Source of the DNA: UBA11986 sp031402435
Lineage (GTDB): Bacteria; Bacteroidota; Ignavibacteria; UBA10030; UBA6906
Assembly (NCBI GenBank): GCA_031402435.1
Contig: JANNSJ010000058.1
Span: forward strand, 1-64,000
Reading direction: 5' to 3'
Length of the DNA: 64,000 nucleotides
Numbering within the stretch: the stretch's first letter is position 1; each line of letters opens with the position of its first letter. The translations under genes were made by a program, and so were the position numbers. The notes below the pieces were generated by a model. That model was not told the origin of the DNA. It ran no database searches and worked only from the letters and a program-made list of their open reading frames with translations. Positions 9,396-18,465 of the stretch are shown here, piece by piece.

Positions 9396-10298
9396 TCAGG
9401 CAACCTCTCGCAGAATCATCTGATCGAACCCGACCAATGTTACCTCCGGCTCGAGCATGATGTTGAACTTCTTCTGCACCGTATGCTGTATCTTTTTGAT
9501 AATCGCGAGAACATCGTGCGCATTTGCCCCGCCTGCGTTGATTATAACATTTGCATGCTTCATTGATACCATCGCGCCACCATGTCTCAGGCCATTCAGG
9601 CCCGCATCCCCGATCAATGTTGCAGCAGAATGCCCTGACGGATTTTTGAAAATGCTTCCTGCGTTGGGAATGTTCACGGGTTGCGTTTGGTTGCGTTTCA
9701 CAAGCCATTCCCTGCGTGAGCGAATCAATCCCTCTTTCTCTCCGGCGGGAAGCAAAAACCAGGCCGCGACCAAAACCTGTGCGGGCGAATCGAGGCGACT
9801 TACAACACCAGCTTCATTCTTTCTCATCCTTACCAACTCGCCACCGCGCAGAACTTCCACTTCGACAAGATGTTCAGCTGTTTCTCTCGTGTTTAGAATC
9901 TTACCCCCACCCAATGTGCCGGAAATTCCAGCCAGTGACTCCATACCCCTCAGTGACCGATGAATACAGAAATCCACGAGCCTCGCGATCTTCACAGCGG
10001 CTTCGGCATACACCTGCGAGCCCTCCATGAACACACGCGAGAGGGCTGTTTCCGGATTGATAACAGCCCCGCGATATCCCTGGTCGCTCACAAGCGCATT
10101 GCTCGCGTTCCCAAGAAGAATAAATGGAAAATCTTTTTCACGGAAGTAATTCACTAGCCGGACAAGTTCACTCTTGCTGTGAGGTTCGATATAGTAATCC
10201 GCAGGGCCACCGATCCGGAATGACGTGTGATGGGCAAGCGGCTCACTCAGTCTGAGTTCACCTCGTGAAATTTTCTGTATGTCGTTGAGCGAAACCAT
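9396..10298 (-). CDS. murB: UDP-N-acetylenolpyruvoylglucosamine reductase MurB (divergent)
   Basis: MurB reduces UDP-GlcNAc-enolpyruvate to UDP-MurNAc using FAD and NADPH. Length (300 residues) and catalytic residues fit: Ser215 in GSIFKNP and Glu285 in LEPEV. Arg168 is a candidate for the conserved Arg of the YRxS motif, although the Tyr is lost. Two FAD-binding loops are unusual. The usual GGSN-type loop reads GNASN (63-67), and the loop normally GIPGTVGGAxxMNAGAY reads GISGTLGG with NTRE in place of NAGA (124-139). The frame is intact and the gene sits in normal dcw position between murC (9-nt gap) and ftsQ, so I call it a functional but divergent MurB. Confidence 0.88.
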   Translation of the reverse strand: MVSLNDIQKISRGELRLSEPLAHHTSFRIGGPADYYIEPHSKSELVRLVNYFREKDFPFILLGNASNALVSDQGYRGAVINPETALSRVFMEGSQVYAEAAVKIARLVDFCIHRSLRGMESLAGISGTLGGGKILNTRETAEHLVEVEVLRGGELVRMRKNEAGVVSRLDSPAQVLVAAWFLLPAGEKEGLIRSRREWLVKRNQTQPVNIPNAGSIFKNPSGHSAATLIGDAGLNGLRHGGAMVSMKHANVIINAGGANAHDVLAIIKKIQHTVQKKFNIMLEPEVTLVGFDQMILREVA

Positions 10299-10307
10299 GT
10301 ATGAGTT

Positions 10308-11690
10308 TTACTTTGAGGTTTTTAGTTGTTTGACGAACTCTTCTCCAAACCTCCAGATGTCACCGGCACCCATGGTAATAATAATGTCGCCGGGTTGTTT
10401 CTCCTTCATGAGGAAGTCGGGAACGTTCTTTTTATCCGGAACATAGTTGACATTTTTGTGACCGAACGATTTTGCTGCGTTGGCAATCAACTCGCCGGTG
10501 ACCCCCTGAATTGGTTCCTCTCGTGCGGGGTATACATCGGTAAGTACCAGCACGTCAGCATTCGAAAATGCACGTCCAAAGTCCTCGTAGAAATCACGCG
10601 TGCGTGAATACAAATGCGGCTGAAACACACACACCACCCGACGGCGCCAGCCCGATTTTGCTCCGGCAAGCGTTACTTTGATTTCCGTTGGATGGTGTGC
10701 GTAATCATCAACCACCGTGATGTCATTGACGTCAGCCTTCACTTCCCAGCGGCGGAACACGCCGGTGAACTTCTCGATGCCCGTCTTGATCTTCTCAAAT
10801 GGAACCTTCAGCTCCAACCCAACAGCAATAGCAGCGAGGGCATTCTGAATGTTGTGTTTTCCCGGTATCTGGATCTCGACTACTCCGAGTTCCTTGCTTA
10901 CATGAAGAACGAGAAACTTCGATGTGTTCTGTTTGTGGATGATGTCAACTGCCTGCAAATCGGCCTGACCGTTCAAGCCGTACGTGATGATCTTCTTTTT
11001 GATCTTCGGCATGATGTCTTGCAACGCCGGCTCGTCGAGACACAACACCACCGAGCCGTAGAACGGAACTTTGCTCGCGAACTGGATGAACGCACCCTTG
11101 ATATCATCCAGATCCCGGTAGGTGTCAAGATGATCGGTCTCCAGTGTTGTTAGTACGGCAATCGTCGGGGTAATCGAGAGGAACGACCGGTCGAATTCAT
11201 CTGCTTCCACAACAATAAACTCTCCCTTGCCCAACCGTGCATTCGAACCCGCCAGTCCGTGCAATCTTCCTCCAACAATAACGGTGGGGTCAACTCCACC
11301 CTCCATCAACACCAAGCTCACCATCGAAGTCGTCGTCGTCTTTCCATGTGTGCCCGCAATGCCGATGCCATACTTCAAACGCATGACTTCCGCAAGCATT
11401 TCCGCGCGGCGTATAACCGGTAGCTTTCGCTTTAGTGCTTCGATGACTTCCGGGTTGTCCGGCGTTACCGCTGATGAATACACAAGCGCATCGACATCAG
11501 GTTCAAGGTTCTTCGCATCATGACCAATGTAGACCTTCGCTCCAAGTGATTGCAGGCGCTCTGTGTTATCACTGGCGGCTTTATCCGAGCCGGTGACCTT
11601 GAATCCCTGGTCAATCAGTATCTCGGCAATGCCGCTCATGCCGATACCACCAATGCCAACGAAGTGGAGTTTTTTGATCGATGAAAACAT
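10308..11690 (-). CDS. murC: UDP-N-acetylmuramate--L-alanine ligase MurC
   Basis: MurC adds L-Ala to UDP-MurNAc in the first cytoplasmic amino-acid ligation of peptidoglycan synthesis. The 460-residue product starts with HFVGIGGIGMSGIAE (nucleotide-sugar binding) and has the Mur-ligase ATP loop GTHGKTTTT near residues 114-122. The C-terminal domain contains DDYAHHPTEI, diagnostic of MurC. ATG at 11690 is at the expected position. It lies between the small membrane protein gene and murB. Confidence 0.97.
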   Translation of the reverse strand: MFSSIKKLHFVGIGGIGMSGIAEILIDQGFKVTGSDKAASDNTERLQSLGAKVYIGHDAKNLEPDVDALVYSSAVTPDNPEVIEALKRKLPVIRRAEMLAEVMRLKYGIGIAGTHGKTTTTSMVSLVLMEGGVDPTVIVGGRLHGLAGSNARLGKGEFIVVEADEFDRSFLSITPTIAVLTTLETDHLDTYRDLDDIKGAFIQFASKVPFYGSVVLCLDEPALQDIMPKIKKKIITYGLNGQADLQAVDIIHKQNTSKFLVLHVSKELGVVEIQIPGKHNIQNALAAIAVGLELKVPFEKIKTGIEKFTGVFRRWEVKADVNDITVVDDYAHHPTEIKVTLAGAKSGWRRRVVCVFQPHLYSRTRDFYEDFGRAFSNADVLVLTDVYPAREEPIQGVTGELIANAAKSFGHKNVNYVPDKKNVPDFLMKEKQPGDIIITMGAGDIWRFGEEFVKQLKTSK

Positions 11691-11721
11691 CTACAGCTCT
11701 GACTCTTTGTTTATGACACTC

Positions 11722-12228
11722 TTATCTGTCCGTTACTCTTGGCAACTGCCAGCGGCTGTGTCCCCGCTTGGGAATATGTGCAGCGATTCTCTGAATCTCG
11801 GCGACAAGACTCTTTTCCCTCTCGTATCGTCCGATGCGGATGCGTACAACTCTCCGCCGGCCCTTCATCTTGAACATGACAACCTGAAACCGCCCGCTCG
11901 TTTGTACACCCGCTTCACGCCCGATGTGGATCCATTCCATATTCGAAGCATCAACACGCCGTTCACGCCATCGATTCTTGAAGATCATCGCATCACCATC
12001 GATGATAAGCCGCCGGTTGCGAACGTAATTGAGAAGGAGTGCCACCAACGACATCAACACAAAGAACATGATCACATACATCAGCGGGTCTGTGAGAACA
12101 TACTCAAACTTCTTCTCGACAAAACTTCCTCGAATCCCGCCATACAGGATCAGCGTCACGAGATAAATAAGCGCGGACTGATAATAGAAATCGAGTTTGT
12201 ATTTAAATATTTTTTCGCGGTCTTCCAT
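11722..12228 (-). CDS. Small membrane protein, PH-domain-like, unknown function
   Basis: This 168-residue protein is not a recognised dcw product. Two transmembrane helices are visible at about residues 16-32 and 45-66. A basic C-terminal domain follows, with alternating short strands (RRLIIDGDAMIFKN, FQVVMFKMKGRRRVVRI) and a final helix, resembling membrane-associated bacterial PH-like domains. That comparison is only structural inference. I chose ATG at 12228, which overlaps the end of murG by 26 nt, rather than a longer start deeper inside murG. The tight coupling implies cotranscription, and perhaps translational coupling, with murG and murC. Confidence 0.75.
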   Translation of the reverse strand: MEDREKIFKYKLDFYYQSALIYLVTLILYGGIRGSFVEKKFEYVLTDPLMYVIMFFVLMSLVALLLNYVRNRRLIIDGDAMIFKNRWRERRVDASNMEWIHIGREAGVQTSGRFQVVMFKMKGRRRVVRIRIGRYEREKSLVAEIQRIAAHIPKRGHSRWQLPRVTDR

Positions 12229-13345
12229 GCTCTGTGTTCGCCAGATCCACCACCGCCCGAGCCAGCACAACAGTGGCATCGGGATTCCCCATACTCAAGG
12301 CATTGGTTCGCATTGTCTCTAATACTACGGAATCGCTCATCAATGTCTCAACCGTGGCGAGAAGTCTGTCATCCAATTCGACATCACGAATCATCACTGC
12401 TGCGCCCGTCTCCACCATCGCCCGCGCATTTTCTGTCTGGTGGTCTGCCGCTGCCTGTGGATACGGAATCAGAATCGATGCCACGCCCGCCTTGGTCAGT
12501 TCGGAGATCGTCGTTGCACCAGCTCTGCACACTGTTAGATCACATGCAGCGTAGGCAAATTCCATCTTGTCGATAAAGGTGTACACTTTTACCAAACCAT
12601 CCGATGCAACACTCACCTTATTTGCCTCAACTTCGATACGGGGATAACCCATGCTGCCTGTTTGCCACACAACCTGAATCCCAGTTGAAATAAGTTGAGG
12701 AAGAATCTTCAGCACTGCATTGTTGATTGAACTCGCTCCAAGACTCCCGCCAAAGACAAGCAGTGTGCGCTTTCCCGGATCAATTGAGAAATGCAATGCC
12801 CCGTCTTCCCGTGAAACCCTCCCAACTGATTCGCGCGTCGGGTTGCCGCTGATACGAACATTGTCGCTCCGTTTGAGGTACCGTTGAGAATTCTTGAACG
12901 ACAGATGCACTTCGTTCACATGCGAAGCCAAGAGTCTCGTTGTAACGCCCGGATAACTGTTCTGTTCCTGAATCAAAGTCGGAATTCCAAGTAGTGATGC
13001 AACAAACACCGGTGGTCCACAGACATATCCTCCCGTTCCGACAACAACATGAGGCCGTATCTTTTTCATGAGAACAAACGACTGCACGAGCGCCACAATA
13101 AACTTCACTGGAAACAGAATGTTTTCGATCGTCAACTTCCTTCGAAATCCGCTTACCCAGATTGTTTCGAATTTGAATCCGTGCTCTGGGACGATCCTTG
13201 CCTCCATCTTGTGTCGTGTACCGATGAACGTAATCTCAGTGTCGGGCTTGGTCTTCCTGATCTCATCGGCGATGGCAATGGCAGGAAAAAGATGTCCACC
13301 CGTACCGGCACCTGCAAATACTATACTGAGTCGTTTCTGTTGCAC
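12203..13345 (-). CDS. murG: UDP-GlcNAc:lipid I N-acetylglucosaminyltransferase MurG
   Basis: MurG transfers GlcNAc to lipid I to make lipid II on the inner face of the membrane. The 380-residue product has the N-terminal glycine loop GAGTGGHLFPA, the second-domain loop FGGSLGA, and the donor-binding CRAGATTISEL followed by PYPQAAADHQTENA. The start is GTG at 13345 (MQQKRLSIVF); no ATG is in frame upstream. It follows ftsW after 13 nt and overlaps the small membrane protein gene downstream. Confidence 0.97.
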   Translation of the reverse strand: MQQKRLSIVFAGAGTGGHLFPAIAIADEIRKTKPDTEITFIGTRHKMEARIVPEHGFKFETIWVSGFRRKLTIENILFPVKFIVALVQSFVLMKKIRPHVVVGTGGYVCGPPVFVASLLGIPTLIQEQNSYPGVTTRLLASHVNEVHLSFKNSQRYLKRSDNVRISGNPTRESVGRVSREDGALHFSIDPGKRTLLVFGGSLGASSINNAVLKILPQLISTGIQVVWQTGSMGYPRIEVEANKVSVASDGLVKVYTFIDKMEFAYAACDLTVCRAGATTISELTKAGVASILIPYPQAAADHQTENARAMVETGAAVMIRDVELDDRLLATVETLMSDSVVLETMRTNALSMGNPDATVVLARAVVDLANTEHGRPRKNI

Positions 13346-13358
13346 ATCGGTTCGAGCA

Positions 13359-14528
13359 CTAATATGCTTTGCCTACAGCAGGTGTTGGACTGAGCGACCG
13401 CACACCACTTGCACCCTTTGGCAATCGGGGATGCATGTCCGTTTGCGATGAGATATTCAAAAGCACTCCCACTGCCACAGAAGAGAACAACATCGCTGAC
13501 CCGCCGTAACTCATGAACGGCATGGGAAGACCTGTCGTCGGCAGAATGCCCAACGTGACACCCGCGTTTATCAATGCATACAACGTGATCGAGGTGGTAA
13601 TGCCAATAGCCAGGTGTCTTCCGAAATTATCACGTGCGTTCTTTGCAATCTTCATTCCTCTCAAGAGAATTGTGAGGAAGAGAAGAAGAATGAAGAGCGC
13701 ACCGATAAGGCCATACTCTTCTCCGATAACGGAAAAGACAAAATCGCCGTACGATTCCGGGAGAAATAATTCCCGTTGGCGACTTTGTCCGGGCCCCAGT
13801 CCGAAAACGCCTCCGTTACCGAATCCTATAATGCCCTGCCACAACTGATAATTCGCGTGGGCCCCTGAATCAGAACTGCCATTGAAAAAGCTTATGATGC
13901 GTTTCATCCTGTACTCCGCGCTCACCATGTACAGCAACAGCGGCGGAAGGAGCGCGGCAAACGTCAAACTGATATGCGAGAGCTTTGCGCGCCCGACGAA
14001 TAACATGATGAGGCTGATTGCAAAAATCATCGCTCCATTGCTGAAGTTTGGCTGGGCAAGCACGAGAAGCGTCACGCCGCCAATCCACACCATCATCGGT
14101 ACGAACCCGGCCTTGAAATCCTTGATTCGGTCACCCTTCTCGGAAAGAAGCACACAGAGATGAAAGATGAGGGCATACTTGGCAAACTCGGAAGGCTGTA
14201 ACCCGAACCCACCGAACCGTAGCCAGCGCGTTGCCCCCTTCACTTCTCCGCCAAGTGCCAGGGTACCAAGAAGAAGAAGGACGGCCCCGATCAACACGAG
14301 CTTCGTGATGTTTTTGTATTTTCTGTAGTCGATATTCATAAAGAGAATAATCATCGCGAAGCCGAGCAAGACTTTCAGCGCGTGACTCCCGAGTAACTTC
14401 TCACTGCTGCCGGATTTCAACAACGCCCACGTGGAACTTGCACTGTACACTACGCCGAGACTCAGCACCATCAGGATGAGCACGGCAACAAGTGTGGCAA
14501 GGTCAATATGGTTGCGTTCGGTTCGCAT
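13359..14528 (-). CDS. ftsW: Septal peptidoglycan polymerase FtsW
   Basis: FtsW is the SEDS-family glycosyltransferase that works with FtsI at the septum. The 389-residue product has about ten membrane helices and the family segments GATRWLRFGGFGLQPSEFAK and LPTTGLPMPFMSYGG. ATG at 14528 shares one base with the TGA of murD (TGATG), indicating translational coupling; a TTG codon just before it is unlikely to be used. The context murD-ftsW-murG is conserved. Confidence 0.97.
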   Translation of the reverse strand: MRTERNHIDLATLVAVLILMVLSLGVVYSASSTWALLKSGSSEKLLGSHALKVLLGFAMIILFMNIDYRKYKNITKLVLIGAVLLLLGTLALGGEVKGATRWLRFGGFGLQPSEFAKYALIFHLCVLLSEKGDRIKDFKAGFVPMMVWIGGVTLLVLAQPNFSNGAMIFAISLIMLFVGRAKLSHISLTFAALLPPLLLYMVSAEYRMKRIISFFNGSSDSGAHANYQLWQGIIGFGNGGVFGLGPGQSRQRELFLPESYGDFVFSVIGEEYGLIGALFILLLFLTILLRGMKIAKNARDNFGRHLAIGITTSITLYALINAGVTLGILPTTGLPMPFMSYGGSAMLFSSVAVGVLLNISSQTDMHPRLPKGASGVRSLSPTPAVGKAY

Positions 14529-15901
14529 CAATTATTCTTCAATGCACCGACAAGTTGTTTGAATACCTTGCCGCGATGTTCGTAGTTATCAAACCAATCA
14601 AACGATGCACATGCAGGAGAAAGTAGCACAACGTCACCGGATGTGGCCGTGGTTGCTGCTGTTTGCACGGCCCGGTCCATGGCCGTTGCAGTTGTCACTG
14701 ATACAAGCGGTGCAAATACGGTCTGCACTTTGTCGGCTGACTCGCCAATGGCAACAATGGCTTTGACGTTCATTTTTACAAGATCGAACAACCTCGAATA
14801 ATCATTTCCTTTATCTCTTCCACCCAGAAGAAGGACGATGGGTTTGTCGAAACTTTGCAACGCGTACCACACGGAGTCGACGTTTGTTGCTTTCGAATCA
14901 TTCACATACGCAACGCCATTCACTTCACGCACAAACTCGAGGCGGTGTTCAACACCCTTGAAATTCTTGAGCGTTGCTCTTATGGAGGCGGTCGACACAT
15001 CCAACGCACCGGCAGCAAGGGTTGCCGCCATCGCGTTGTAGATGTTGTGCACTCCCCGTATGCTAATTTGGTCTGTTGCAATCACATCCGTTGTGACACC
15101 ATCAAGTTTTGTTTTCATGTGACCACCCTCGACGTAGGCGCCCTCATTCACTTTCGTGTAGACGCTGAATGCCAGCTTCTTCACAGAGGGATGAGCTAGT
15201 CGTTCCACATATCCGCGCTCGGTGTTATCATCTGCGTTGTAGACCAACACATCTCCGGCTCTCTGGTTTTCGAACACGCGGCACTTTGAAGCAATATACT
15301 TTTCATATGAATGCTCGTACCTGTCGAGATGATCCGGCGTAATGTTCAACCACACCGAAACTTTCGGTTTGAATGTCTGAATATGGTCCAGCTGAAAACT
15401 GCTGATCTCCAAGACTGCCACTCCTGCCGGTGTAAGCTGATCAACCAGCTGGGAGAAGGCCGTCCCGATGTTTCCCGCCACAATACTCTGACGTTTTGTA
15501 TCGTCAAACATCCTGCCCACAAGTGTGGTGGTCGTTGTCTTTCCATTCGTTCCCGTAATTGCAACGATGGGAGAGGGACAAAACCAACTTGCCGCTTCCA
15601 CTTCACTGACAACCGTTCGTCCTTTCGCCAGTGCCTCTTTCACAAGAGGCATATCAGACGGAACTCCCGGACTCAGCACAATAACGTCGGCATCAAGTAC
15701 CCGTTCGGTGTTGTCTCCAAACTCATGCGGAATGCCTGCGATCCGCAATTCCGCTGATACCTGTTGCATTTTCTCTGCAGGGGACTTGTCGCTCAGGAAC
15801 ACCTTCGCCCCGTGAGCACCCAACAGCTTTGCAACAGCTACACCGCTACGGGCACCACCGATAACACTAAAGCGCTTGCCCTTGACATCTTCAGCCTTCA
15901 A
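14528..15901 (-). CDS. murD: UDP-N-acetylmuramoyl-L-alanine--D-glutamate ligase MurD
   Basis: MurD adds D-Glu to UDP-MurNAc-L-Ala. The 457-residue protein has an N-terminal SVIGGARSGVAVAKLL loop and the ATP-binding GTNGKTTTT near residue 116. It also has the central DHLDRY segment and the C-terminal LLGGRDKGNDY typical of MurD. It lies 4 nt after mraY and is fused by a one-base overlap to ftsW. Confidence 0.97.
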   Translation of the reverse strand: MKAEDVKGKRFSVIGGARSGVAVAKLLGAHGAKVFLSDKSPAEKMQQVSAELRIAGIPHEFGDNTERVLDADVIVLSPGVPSDMPLVKEALAKGRTVVSEVEAASWFCPSPIVAITGTNGKTTTTTLVGRMFDDTKRQSIVAGNIGTAFSQLVDQLTPAGVAVLEISSFQLDHIQTFKPKVSVWLNITPDHLDRYEHSYEKYIASKCRVFENQRAGDVLVYNADDNTERGYVERLAHPSVKKLAFSVYTKVNEGAYVEGGHMKTKLDGVTTDVIATDQISIRGVHNIYNAMAATLAAGALDVSTASIRATLKNFKGVEHRLEFVREVNGVAYVNDSKATNVDSVWYALQSFDKPIVLLLGGRDKGNDYSRLFDLVKMNVKAIVAIGESADKVQTVFAPLVSVTTATAMDRAVQTAATTATSGDVVLLSPACASFDWFDNYEHRGKVFKQLVGALKNN

Positions 15902-15905
15902 TCGA

Positions 15906-17030
15906 CTATCTCACCTTGAATGTCGCCAGGCTGACAATCATCATCAGGATGGCGATGATGTAGAACCGCGTGACAATTTTCGGCTCGGGCCAGCCGAGCA
16001 TTTCGAAGTGGTGATGCAACGGCGCCATTTTGAATACACGTCTTCCCACGCCGTATTTCCTTTTCGTGTACTTGAAGTAGAGCCGTTGTATGATCACCGA
16101 AACTGTTTCCGCCAGAAAGACGCCGCCAAGCGTCGGCAACAGCAATTCTTTTTTAATCAATACGCACAATGCTCCAATTGCACCGCCGAGTGCGAGCGAT
16201 CCCGTGTCTCCCATGAATACCTGCGCCGGATATGCATTGAACCACAAAAAGCCCAAGGAGGCGCCAACCATCGCTGCGCAGTAGACCACCAGCTCGCCAT
16301 TGCCTCGAAGGAACGGGATGGTCAGGTATTCGCTCAGCAACGCGTTGCCCGAAATGTAACTGATGAATGCCAGCGTCAGCGCAACAATGCCAACTATACC
16401 GATCGCAAGACCATCAAGCCCATCCGTCAAGTTCACCGCATTCGACGTTGCGGTGATAAAGAAGATAACCATCGGGATGTAGAGCACGCCGAAATCAAAC
16501 TCCCGGTTCTTGAAGAACGGAACGGTTGTGGATGAATTGATCTTCCACAGGTCGGGGTCTATTATGTGTGGATAGAAATAGATGATGCTTCCCACGACAA
16601 GTCCAACAAATACCTGCCCGACGATTTTATATCTGCCGATGAGGCCTTTGGGTTTTTTCTTCACAACCTTGAGGTAGTCATCAAGAAATCCAACCGCACC
16701 CAGGGTTACTGTCACAAAAATCATCAGGACCACATAGATGTTTCCGATATTCCCCCAGAGAAGAGTCGGAATCAGGATTGCCGCAAGAACGATGAATCCT
16801 CCCATCGTCGGCGTTCCGGCTTTTGTCAGGTGTGTCTTGGGTGCCTCGAGTTTGGCTGCCTCGCCAATTTGCTTCTCCCTGAGTTTTCGGATGATCTTGG
16901 GCCCAAGCCAAAACGCTATGATCAGCGCTGTTACCGCAGCGGCGGCCGCACGGAACGTAATGTACCGGACCAGTCCAAACCCCGGAGGATGGTATATTCT
17001 CTCAATCAACTCAAAAAGGAAATACAACAT
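15906..17030 (-). CDS. mraY: Phospho-N-acetylmuramoyl-pentapeptide transferase MraY
   Basis: MraY makes lipid I from UDP-MurNAc-pentapeptide and undecaprenyl phosphate in the inner membrane. The 374-residue polytopic protein has the signatures HLTKAGTPTMGG near residue 68, GFLDDYLKV near 116 with the catalytic Asp pair, NAVNLTDGLDGLA, and MAPLHHHFE in the C-terminal cytoplasmic loop. ATG at 17030 gives the standard MLYFLFELI beginning. It lies between murF (25-nt gap) and murD. Confidence 0.98.
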   Translation of the reverse strand: MLYFLFELIERIYHPPGFGLVRYITFRAAAAAVTALIIAFWLGPKIIRKLREKQIGEAAKLEAPKTHLTKAGTPTMGGFIVLAAILIPTLLWGNIGNIYVVLMIFVTVTLGAVGFLDDYLKVVKKKPKGLIGRYKIVGQVFVGLVVGSIIYFYPHIIDPDLWKINSSTTVPFFKNREFDFGVLYIPMVIFFITATSNAVNLTDGLDGLAIGIVGIVALTLAFISYISGNALLSEYLTIPFLRGNGELVVYCAAMVGASLGFLWFNAYPAQVFMGDTGSLALGGAIGALCVLIKKELLLPTLGGVFLAETVSVIIQRLYFKYTKRKYGVGRRVFKMAPLHHHFEMLGWPEPKIVTRFYIIAILMMIVSLATFKVR

Positions 17031-17055
17031 GATGACTCGTGGTTACTCCATACTG

Positions 17056-18465
17056 TTAAGCAAGTGGAACAATCGCCGAATGGAGCCGCTCTTCAAGAAA
17101 GGTGACGATGTCTTCCATCTTCATCCCTCTTGATCCTTTGACCAGAACCGCGTCCCCGGGCGCGATCAGCTCATTCAGATATTCGGCAAGCATGTTCTTT
17201 TGTTCGTAATGCAGCGCATATTGTACGTTCGCTGCATCATGGATTGATCGTGCCAGCTCTCCATACGTCAGCACGTAATCAATGCCGAGCCGCGCAGCTT
17301 CACGTCCCACGCCCGCATGTTCTTCCTTTCCGGCATTACCAAGTTCCCGCATATCGCCAAGCACTGCAATTCGTTTACCGGAAACCCTTGCCGACGCGAG
17401 TGTCCGCAGTGCCGTGATCATTGAGTCCGGATTTGCATTGTAGGTATCATTGTAGATGATGACGCCTTCATAGTTCAGGACTTCCATCCGCTTCGCTGCT
17501 GGATGAAACGTTTCCAACGCTTTGCGAATGCGTTTTGTGGGAACCCTGAATGAAAGCCCAACAACCACTGCGGCAAGGGCATTCATCGCACTGTGTTCAC
17601 CCGGAATGCCAAGCTTGATGGTATCTGTTCTTGCTGGTTTCTTGCTCGTGTATTCCAATGCAGCACAACCGGTTTCATCAACGTTTGTTATCTTCCCATA
17701 CACATCAACTCGCTTCGTCTGCATGCCATAGGTTACACGGGATTTCATCCCTTTTGCTTTCTCACGAACCATCGGATCATCGACGTTCACGAATGACATC
17801 GATTTCTTTTGTTTTCTCAGGTGCTGAAACAGCACACCTTCTTCCTCTGCTACTCCTTCCACAGTCTTGAAGAACTCAAGGTGTTCCCTTCCGACATTTG
17901 TTATCACTCCGTGCGTGGGAGAAAGTATCCGGCAAAGGTAATCGATCTCGCCCGGATGGTTCGTCCCGATTTCGATAACAGCAACCTCATGCTTTTTTTG
18001 CAATCCGAGCAGGGTCTGCGGCACGCCGATATGGTTGTTCAGGTTCCCCTGGGTCGTGAGTACGTTGTATGATGTTGAGAGAACGGCAGAGATCATATCT
18101 TTTGTTGTGGTCTTTCCGTTGCTTCCGCCTATCGCAATAACCGGAATGTCAACCCCCATCCTGCAGTGATGCGCCAACTCGCCGAGTGTTCGTGTCGTAT
18201 CTTCGGCGATTAACAGCGGCTTGTCGTGGATTGAATCAGCATTGAACGAGGTATCAACGATTGCCGCGACAGCACCTTTCTCGAATACATCAGCAATGAA
18301 CGCGTGACCGTCGTAATTCTCACCCCGAAGGGCGACGAATAATTCACCGCCCTGAACTTTCCTTGAATCTGTTGACACGCCCGGGATTTTCTTTCCCTTC
18401 AATAATTCCCTGTTGCGAAATTCGACGTGTGTGAGTTTGTCGAGATCCTTCGCCGTAAGCTTCAT
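17056..18465 (-). CDS. murF: UDP-MurNAc-tripeptide--D-Ala-D-Ala ligase MurF
   Basis: MurF adds D-Ala-D-Ala to complete the UDP-MurNAc-pentapeptide. In the 469-residue product the ATP loop GGSNGKTTTKD lies near residues 113-123. VIEIGTNHPGEIDYL and YNDTYNANPDSM are characteristic of MurF rather than MurE. The start ATG overlaps the murE stop by 4 nt (ATGA), so translation is likely coupled. Confidence 0.97.
   Translation of the reverse strand: MKLTAKDLDKLTHVEFRNRELLKGKKIPGVSTDSRKVQGGELFVALRGENYDGHAFIADVFEKGAVAAIVDTSFNADSIHDKPLLIAEDTTRTLGELAHHCRMGVDIPVIAIGGSNGKTTTKDMISAVLSTSYNVLTTQGNLNNHIGVPQTLLGLQKKHEVAVIEIGTNHPGEIDYLCRILSPTHGVITNVGREHLEFFKTVEGVAEEEGVLFQHLRKQKKSMSFVNVDDPMVREKAKGMKSRVTYGMQTKRVDVYGKITNVDETGCAALEYTSKKPARTDTIKLGIPGEHSAMNALAAVVVGLSFRVPTKRIRKALETFHPAAKRMEVLNYEGVIIYNDTYNANPDSMITALRTLASARVSGKRIAVLGDMRELGNAGKEEHAGVGREAARLGIDYVLTYGELARSIHDAANVQYALHYEQKNMLAEYLNELIAPGDAVLVKGSRGMKMEDIVTFLEERLHSAIVPLA

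Noticed and set aside
9396..10298. murB as a pseudogene
   Set aside because: The frame is intact over the normal length, the catalytic Ser and Glu are present and the gene is in normal operon position; divergence alone is not decay.
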